Assembly (NCBI RefSeq): GCF_003051085.1
Contig: NZ_QAOM01000002.1
Location: 148,645 to 212,644 of the forward strand
Length of the DNA: 64,000 nt
Reading direction: 5' to 3'
DNA from: Trichococcus patagoniensis
Lineage (GTDB): Bacteria > Bacillota > Bacilli > Lactobacillales > Aerococcaceae
The notes under the pieces were generated by a model that saw nothing but the letters and a program-made list of their open reading frames with translations, was not told the origin of the DNA and made no database searches. Positions 58,311 to 64,000 of the stretch are shown piece by piece; position 1 is the stretch's first letter; the number at the start of each line of letters is the position of its first letter. A program made the position numbers and the translations under genes.

Positions 58311-60014
58311 ATGGGGAATGTGCGTGAGTGGTGGCACGGTTTGATTGTGTATCAAGTGTATCCGATGAGTTTCCAGGATTCCAACGGGGATGGTGTCGGG
58401 GACATCCGCGGCGTCATCAACAGGTTGAATTATATTCAAAATTTGGGCGTCAATATGATTTGGCTGAATCCGATCTTCAAATCGCCAAAAGTCGATAATG
58501 GGTATGATATTTCCGACTTTCTCGAAATCGATCCGATTTTCGGGACGATGGCGGAGGTTGAAGAGTTGATCCTTGAGGCGCACAAACGCGGCATCAAAGT
58601 CATCTTCGATTTTGTGATGAATCATACCTCGGAACAGCATCCTTGGTTCCAAGAGGCCTTAAAGGGGAAAGGCAATCCGTACCGCGATTATTATATCTGG
58701 GCGGACGGCAAAAACGGCGGGAAAGATTTGCCGAACAATTGGGAATCCTTTTTCACCGGAACTGTGTGGGAAAAGGAACCATCGGGTGACCAATACTATT
58801 TCCATCTGTTTGCGAAGGAAATGCCTGATCTGAATTGGGCCAATCCGGAAGTGCGGCGCGCGATGGTCGATATCGCCTTTTTTTGGCTCGATAAAGGGGT
58901 CGATGGTTTCCGTTTGGATGCGTTCATCCATCTGCAAAAGGAAGATGGCTTTCCGGATGTGGAAGGGCTGGATGAAGGGGAAATCGGACTGGCTGAAAAC
59001 TATTATGCCAATTTGCCAAAAATCAATGAATACATGAAATTCTTTACCTCGACTTTGCGGGAACGTTATCCGGACACGTTCATCGTCGGGGAAGCAGCCT
59101 CGGCCACCGTCGAGCTGGCGCGTTCCTATACGGATCCCGTTGACGGCGGCTGCGACACGGTCATCACTTTCCGTTATTTCACGATGGATGAAAAGTCGAA
59201 AGACCCGCGCCTTTCCTCCAATATGCAGAAGACGAAGCTGCTGTACGGCGCCTTCAAGAAAAATTTGCAGGAGTGGCAGCAAGTGATGGCGGATGTCGGC
59301 GGTCCGACGCTCTATTGGAACAACCATGATATGGCTCGGGTCGTTTCCCGGATTGGCGACGACACTATCCACCGCGATAACAGCGCGAAAATGCTGGCGG
59401 CGCTGATGTATCTTCAGAAGGGCATCCCCTTCATCCTCAACGGGGAAGAGCTTGGGATGAAGAACCTTTTCCTGAATGACATCAAAAATTTCCATTCGCC
59501 GGAAGCACAAACGTTCTACAAGGATGCCTTGGCATTGGGGTACAGCGAAGAGGCTGTTCTCTACAATCTGCGGGAAAGTTCCAAAGACGCCAGCCGGGGT
59601 GCGATGCAATGGGATCAGTCGGCTTTTGCCGGTTTTTCGACGGTTGGCCCGTGGAGCGGCGTAAACGTCGAACCGGAATACAACGTAGCGGCAGAAGAAG
59701 CAGCTTTCGACAGTATCCTGCATTTTTACCGAAAAGTATTGGATCTGAAGAAGACGGATCTGTTCATCGATGGGGACTATCAGCTCTGGGATACGCACGA
59801 TGACTTCTTTGTCTATGAGCGCGTGATGGACAAAAAAGTCGGTTTGGTCATCTGCAACGTCACGGATCAAACACGCGAATTCGTACTGCACCCGCTGGAA
59901 CAGCACGGTTACCGCCAGATTCTGTTGCAGAATGAAGGGAATAGCACAGAAGGGGAAACGTTGCACCTGGCGCCTTACGGTGTGGCAATTTTCCAGACCG
60001 ATTACAATAGTTAA
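58311..60014 (+). CDS. Alpha-glucosidase (GH13_31, oligo-1,6-glucosidase/DexB-like)
   Basis: A 567-residue cytosolic GH13 enzyme that releases glucose from short isomaltose- or dextrin-type sugars. It starts EWWHGLIVYQVYPMSF, typical of the family; GDGVGDIRGV and NHTSEQHPWF follow. Catalytic residues are D203 (GFRLDAF), E261 (VGEAA) and D340 (WNNHD). ATG 58311 follows AGTGAGG; an upstream ATG at 58266 lies inside the leader hairpin. It is 20 bases before the second GH13 gene. Exact substrate is uncertain. Confidence 0.92.
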   Translation: MGNVREWWHGLIVYQVYPMSFQDSNGDGVGDIRGVINRLNYIQNLGVNMIWLNPIFKSPKVDNGYDISDFLEIDPIFGTMAEVEELILEAHKRGIKVIFDFVMNHTSEQHPWFQEALKGKGNPYRDYYIWADGKNGGKDLPNNWESFFTGTVWEKEPSGDQYYFHLFAKEMPDLNWANPEVRRAMVDIAFFWLDKGVDGFRLDAFIHLQKEDGFPDVEGLDEGEIGLAENYYANLPKINEYMKFFTSTLRERYPDTFIVGEAASATVELARSYTDPVDGGCDTVITFRYFTMDEKSKDPRLSSNMQKTKLLYGAFKKNLQEWQQVMADVGGPTLYWNNHDMARVVSRIGDDTIHRDNSAKMLAALMYLQKGIPFILNGEELGMKNLFLNDIKNFHSPEAQTFYKDALALGYSEEAVLYNLRESSKDASRGAMQWDQSAFAGFSTVGPWSGVNVEPEYNVAAEEAAFDSILHFYRKVLDLKKTDLFIDGDYQLWDTHDDFFVYERVMDKKVGLVICNVTDQTREFVLHPLEQHGYRQILLQNEGNSTEGETLHLAPYGVAIFQTDYNS

Positions 60015-60034
60015 ACTAGTCAAGGGGGATCCTT

Positions 60035-61345
60035 ATGGCAAAAGACACGCTTTTGAACTTACGAAATGAAATCATTTATTGCATTTACGTGCGTAACCAT
60101 ACGCCTGAAGGGACCTTTGCTGCCATCATCCCGGATCTGCAACGGATCCGCGGGCTGGGTGCGGACATCATCTGGTTTATGCCGATCCATCCCATCGGAG
60201 AAACGAAGCGCAAAGGGGTGGAAGGCAGTCCCTATGCCATCAAAGACTATCGCGCCGTCAATCCTGCCTACGGAACGATGGACGACTTCAAAGCGCTGGC
60301 CGCCGCAATCCGTGAATTGGGCATGAAGGTGATGATCGATGTTGTGTATAACCACACTTCGCCGGATTCACAGCTTGTTGAACAGCATCCGGAGTGGTTC
60401 TATCGCCGACCGAACGGCGAAATGGGAAATAAAGTTGGCGAGTGGTATGACATCGTCGACTTGGACTACAGCCATCGGGAATTGTGGGATTATCAGATTG
60501 AAACGTTGAAGCAGTGGGCTTCGATTGTTGACGGCTTCCGTTGCGATGTGGCCAGTCTCGTGCCTTTGGAATTTTGGATGCGGGCCAGAAAAGAAGTCGC
60601 GGAAGTCAAAGAAGGCGTCATCTGGTTGGCCGAGTCGGTCCATCCGACTTTTCTGCGGATGAATCGGGACCGCGGCAATATCGGCCACTCCGACAGCGAA
60701 CTGTATGAAGCGTTCGATATCACCTACGACTATGATGTGCACGATTTCCAACAGGCTTACTTCTGGGGCGAAATCAGCCTAAAAAATTATCTGGATGTCC
60801 TTCTGTTCCAGGACGGCATCTACCCCGTGAATTACGTCAAACTGCGTTTCCTGGAGAACCACGATCATCCGCGCATCCGCTCGAAAATCGAAGAACTCGG
60901 CAGGCTGCGGAATTGGACGGCCTTTGCCTATTTCCAGAAAGGGACCCTGCTGCTCTTCGGCGGACAGGAGACCGCGACAGCGCATCTGCCGGATCTGTTC
61001 GAAAAGGATCCGATTTTATGGAACCATGAGGAGGATCTGACGCCTTTGCTGCAGCGACTGCAACGCTTCAAAAGGGAGGCGGCAGTTCGGGAAGGAAGTT
61101 ATGACCTGACGGCAGCCGCCGGTTCGGAGACGGTCATCGGCTATTACCGGTTTGGGAATGAAAGGCTGACGGGTATTTTCTGTCTGGACGGGAAAGCGGC
61201 CAAGGTTGCCGTCGATTTGCCTGACGGTGGGTACCGGAATCTGCTGGATGACCAGGAGTATCAAATCAGTGAAGGCATGCTGGAGACACGAAGTTTGCCG
61301 ATAGTGTTCAAGAGCTACGGCGAAGCGCTGCTGACCGAAGTCTGA
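60035..61345 (+). CDS. GH13 alpha-amylase family enzyme
   Basis: A 436-residue cytosolic enzyme, short for GH13 and without starch-binding domains. It has IIYCIYVRNHTPEGTF at the start, DVVYNHTS, catalytic D171 (DGFRCDVAS), E200 (WLAES) and D277 (LENHDHPR). A small C-terminal beta domain ends it. It resembles intracellular amylases that cut maltodextrins; no specific activity can be given. RBS: AAGGGGGATCC. Between the alpha-glucosidase and maltose phosphorylase genes it probably shortens imported dextrins. Confidence 0.88.
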   Translation: MAKDTLLNLRNEIIYCIYVRNHTPEGTFAAIIPDLQRIRGLGADIIWFMPIHPIGETKRKGVEGSPYAIKDYRAVNPAYGTMDDFKALAAAIRELGMKVMIDVVYNHTSPDSQLVEQHPEWFYRRPNGEMGNKVGEWYDIVDLDYSHRELWDYQIETLKQWASIVDGFRCDVASLVPLEFWMRARKEVAEVKEGVIWLAESVHPTFLRMNRDRGNIGHSDSELYEAFDITYDYDVHDFQQAYFWGEISLKNYLDVLLFQDGIYPVNYVKLRFLENHDHPRIRSKIEELGRLRNWTAFAYFQKGTLLLFGGQETATAHLPDLFEKDPILWNHEEDLTPLLQRLQRFKREAAVREGSYDLTAAAGSETVIGYYRFGNERLTGIFCLDGKAAKVAVDLPDGGYRNLLDDQEYQISEGMLETRSLPIVFKSYGEALLTEV

Positions 61346-61405
61346 GCGCGCAGGAAAAAGGTTTGGAATAAAATGAAAACATTGTAGTGTTAATCGTGAT
61401 TGCGC

Positions 61406-61435
61406 TTGCAACACAGTGGTCGGAATTGGGATAAT
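61406..61435 (+). promoter_or_regulatory. Candidate promoter of maltose phosphorylase gene
   Basis: TTGCAA (61406-61411), an 18-base spacer and GATAAT (61430-61435). The -35 is embedded in TGATTGCGCTTGCA, which matches the cre consensus at 11 of 14 positions. Confidence 0.5.
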
Positions 61436-61510
61436 AGAGTCATCAAAACAATCATTCTTATGCAGGCTTCGAAAAGGAGCGGCATCTGATCTCGGAAAGA
61501 GGGAATGTTC

Positions 61511-63790
61511 ATGAAAAGACTGTTTGATATCGATCCATGGAAAATAAAGACGGCTGTATTGGATAAAGAAGAGAAGCGGCTGCAGGAAAGCCTGACCGCG
61601 ATCGGCAACGGGTATATGGGGATGCGCGGTAATTTTGAGGAAGGCTACTCAGGCGATACCCATGAAGGGACCTACTTGGCGGGTGTTTGGTATCCCGACA
61701 AAACGCGTGTGGGCTGGTGGAAGAACGGCTACCCGGAATATTTCGGGAAAGTCATCAACGCCATGAATTTCATTGCTGTCGGCATCCTCATCGATGGCGA
61801 ACCGCTTGATTTGGCGAAGCAACCTGTCGCGGATTTCCACATGGAATTGGACATGCATCGCGGCGTATTGAACCGCAGTTTCGTTTGGAAAAGTGAGGGT
61901 GATGCTGCGGAAATCAAGTTCACTTTTGAACGCTTTGTCAGCATCTCACAGAAGGAGCTATGCCTCGTGCGGGTCACGGCAGAAGTGCTGAAAGGTTCCG
62001 CTGATCTGGAATTCCATCCGCGTCTGGACGGGAACGTCACGAATGAGGATGCGAATTACGAGGAAATGTTCTGGGAAGAAGCGGGGCGTACCTTGGATGC
62101 GCCTGTCAGCCTGAGTGCCAAAACGATTCCGAATCCGTTCGGGATCGACCAGTTCACGGTCACTGCAGCGATGAGCAACCGTATTTCCGGCTTGGGACAA
62201 ACCGGCAGCAACGAAAGCGGCCTTTTAGTAGAAGAAACTTTTTCCGGACTCGTTTGCGCGGGCGAAAAGGTCGTTTTGGACAAGTATGTCGCTGTCATCA
62301 CCAGCCGGGACATTCCGGATGCTGAGCAGGCGTTCATCGCCAAAAAGATGGCCAGTGAAGCAACTGGGGAAGGCTACGATACGCTACTCGCTACGCATGA
62401 AGGTGCTTGGGAAGCGAGATGGGCGAAAGCGGACGTAAAAATAATGGGCGAAGACGAAGCGCAGCAAGGGATCCGTTTCAACCTTTTCCAATTGTTTTCT
62501 ACCTATTATGGAGAAGATGAACGCTTGAACATCGGTCCGAAAGGCTTCACCGGCGAGAAATACGGCGGCGCCACCTATTGGGATACGGAGGCATACATGG
62601 TGCCGATGTACCTTTCCGTGGCCGATTCGAAAGTCACCCGCCAGTTGTTGCGCTACCGGCATCAGCAGTTGCCGGGTGCTTTCCACAACGCACGCCAGCA
62701 GGGTCTGAAAGGCGCTTTGTATCCGATGGTGACCTTCAACGGAATCGAATGCCACAACGAATGGGAAATCACTTTTGAAGAAATCCACCGCAACGGGGCG
62801 ATCGCGCATGCCATCTACAATTACACGAACTATACGGGGGATGAAAGCTACCTCGTGGAAACGGGAATCGATGTCCTCGTCGGTATTTCCCGTTTCTGGG
62901 CAGATCGGGTCCATTTTTCCAAACGCAATCAAAAATACATGATCCATGGCGTGACTGGCCCGAATGAGTACGAAAACAACGTAAGCAACAATTACCACAC
63001 CAATAATATGGCGACCTGGACGCTGCAGTACACGCTGGACGCACTCAAAAAAGTGTCCCCCGAGAAATGGGCAGAGCATGGCCTGACGGAAACGGAAACG
63101 GGCCACTGGAAAGATATCATTGACCGGATGTATTATCCGTATGATGAAGAACTCGGCGTATTCGTCCAGCATGACACGTTCCTTGATAAAGACCTTCGTC
63201 CTGCCGATACTTTGGATCCGAGCGAAAGGCCTTTGAATCAGCACTGGTCATGGGATAAGATACTCCGATCCCCATTCATCAAACAGTCCGATGTGCTGCA
63301 GAGCATCTATTTCCTGAATGATCGGTACAGCATGAAAGAAAAGAGACGCAACTTTGATTTCTATGAGCCGATGACTGTTCACGAATCATCCTTATCGCCT
63401 TCCGTTCATGCCGTTCTGGCTGCGGAACTCGGAAAAGAAGAAAAAGCGGTCGAATTGTATGCGCGCACCGCAAGGCTCGATCTGGACAACTACAACAATG
63501 ATACGGATGACGGGCTCCACATCACTTCGATGAGCGGTGCCTGGTTGGCTATCGTCCAAGGATTCGCTGGAATGCGCGTGAAAGAGGGCGTCCTGCATTT
63601 CAAACCATTCGTCCCCAAAAGTTGGCAAGGCTATGATTTCAAAATCAATTTCCGCGGCAGCTTGCTTGATGTGGAAGTGAATGAGGGAAAAGTTACCCTT
63701 ACCGTTGAGGAAGGACCGCAGCTTGCTGTTTATTTGTATGATGAATTGGTGCAGGTAAATGATGCCGTCGTCGTCGAGATGAAGGCATGA
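61511..63790 (+). CDS. mapA: Maltose phosphorylase (GH65)
   Basis: A 759-residue cytosolic enzyme that splits maltose with phosphate to beta-glucose-1-phosphate and glucose. GH65 blocks are seen: [52 protein letters not shown], and [17 protein letters not shown], where E486 is the catalytic acid. Phosphate-binding [12 protein letters not shown] and [11 protein letters not shown] follow. ATG 61511 suits the AAAGAGGG RBS better than ATG 61505. A beta-phosphoglucomutase would be expected next, beyond this window. Confidence 0.93.
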   Translation: MKRLFDIDPWKIKTAVLDKEEKRLQESLTAIGNGYMGMRGNFEEGYSGDTHEGTYLAGVWYPDKTRVGWWKNGYPEYFGKVINAMNFIAVGILIDGEPLDLAKQPVADFHMELDMHRGVLNRSFVWKSEGDAAEIKFTFERFVSISQKELCLVRVTAEVLKGSADLEFHPRLDGNVTNEDANYEEMFWEEAGRTLDAPVSLSAKTIPNPFGIDQFTVTAAMSNRISGLGQTGSNESGLLVEETFSGLVCAGEKVVLDKYVAVITSRDIPDAEQAFIAKKMASEATGEGYDTLLATHEGAWEARWAKADVKIMGEDEAQQGIRFNLFQLFSTYYGEDERLNIGPKGFTGEKYGGATYWDTEAYMVPMYLSVADSKVTRQLLRYRHQQLPGAFHNARQQGLKGALYPMVTFNGIECHNEWEITFEEIHRNGAIAHAIYNYTNYTGDESYLVETGIDVLVGISRFWADRVHFSKRNQKYMIHGVTGPNEYENNVSNNYHTNNMATWTLQYTLDALKKVSPEKWAEHGLTETETGHWKDIIDRMYYPYDEELGVFVQHDTFLDKDLRPADTLDPSERPLNQHWSWDKILRSPFIKQSDVLQSIYFLNDRYSMKEKRRNFDFYEPMTVHESSLSPSVHAVLAAELGKEEKAVELYARTARLDLDNYNNDTDDGLHITSMSGAWLAIVQGFAGMRVKEGVLHFKPFVPKSWQGYDFKINFRGSLLDVEVNEGKVTLTVEEGPQLAVYLYDELVQVNDAVVVEMKA

Positions 63791-63795
63791 TGGGA

Positions 63796-63829
63796 TTGGG
63801 GGCTGCTGGGAGGCGGCCCTAAAATTTTT
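63796..63829 (+). terminator. Probable terminator after maltose phosphorylase
   Basis: GGGGGCTGC pairs with GCGGCCCT (one wobble) around TGGGAG, then AAAATTTTT. Confidence 0.65.
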
Positions 63830-63896
63830 CTGAAGCAGGAGCTGAGAATACAGTCATACAATCGCTCGGAAACTTGGAGGAATACACAAAAAAGAT

Positions 63897-64000
63897 TCAA
63901 ATAATGGTTACTTGCAATAGTAAATTCCAGTTTGTAAAACTAAATTCCACACCGGACCGGGTGAAAAGAGAAATAGACAAAAAATGAAGACCCAAAAGGG
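63897..64000 (+). other. Possible start of an insertion element or unknown gene (cut by window end)
   Basis: TAAATTCC occurs twice within 35 bases (near 63921 and 63942), a pattern reminiscent of multi-repeat ends of IS21-like elements. An ATG at 63984 after AAGAGAAATAG begins MKTQK and is cut off. Too little sequence to identify. Confidence 0.2.

Noticed and set aside
58659..60023. 454-codon open frame on the minus strand
   Set aside because: It is the complement of the alpha-glucosidase gene, which has all catalytic motifs; the antisense frame has no recognisable domain.

Overview
The window looks like chromosomal DNA from a low-to-mid GC Gram-positive bacterium of the order Lactobacillales. 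My best guess is a Carnobacteriaceae member close to Trichococcus. That guess is inference, resting on strong AGGAGG-type ribosome binding sites, Firmicute gene families (CpsB/C/D, LytR-CpsA-Psr, PerR, RecX, Ntdp, DUF1659/DUF2922) and CcpA-type cre sites. I saw no rRNA, tRNA, CRISPR array or complete insertion sequence.

Bases 1-26918 are a large surface-polysaccharide locus. It opens with the tail of a Wzz/CpsC protein and its BY-kinase. A methionine aminopeptidase gene comes next, then two more CpsC-CpsD pairs, the last followed by a CpsB-type PHP phosphatase. After these come a LytR-CpsA-Psr ligase, two GT2 glycosyltransferases, a Wzx-type flippase and a GT32-like transferase. The locus continues with a divergent 2070-residue secreted protein carrying seven tandem NodB domains, a second LytR-CpsA-Psr ligase, galE, galU, a GT2, a GT4, a two-TM Wzz-like protein and an EpsG-type polymerase. 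I see no priming phosphoglycosyltransferase. Bases 27093-32813 add two large secreted cell-wall hydrolases (an amidase and a LysM/glucosaminidase), each with seven GW/SH3-like repeats.

Bases 33044-46624 are mixed and partly accessory. They hold a ZinT lipoprotein behind a Zur-like operator, an azoreductase, an acyltransferase, a GtrB/GtrA pair, an SDR dehydrogenase and a YdcF-like protein. They also hold an AAA ATPase plus RloB (TOPRIM) pair resembling an abortive-infection system. A sigma factor-DUF1659-DUF2922-endolysin cassette is transcribed away from a ComK-like regulator, and a YflT-domain stress protein follows. Bases 46859-63790 are core genes (recX, a MutY without its Fe-S ligands, ntdp, perR, proC, a FUSC transporter, a Cof phosphatase) plus alpha-glucan catabolism (pullulanase, two GH13 enzymes, maltose phosphorylase).

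The most unusual signal is non-coding. Family 1 consists of arrays of about 27-nt CTCCG...CGGAG stem-loops at seven intergenic sites; their inner stems differ in sequence yet keep pairing. Family 2 is a roughly 190-nt element with three tandem CCCGCC...GGCGGG hairpins, found three times. Members of both families mostly lie just past intrinsic terminators, and all three family 2 copies point the same way as the gene that precedes them.
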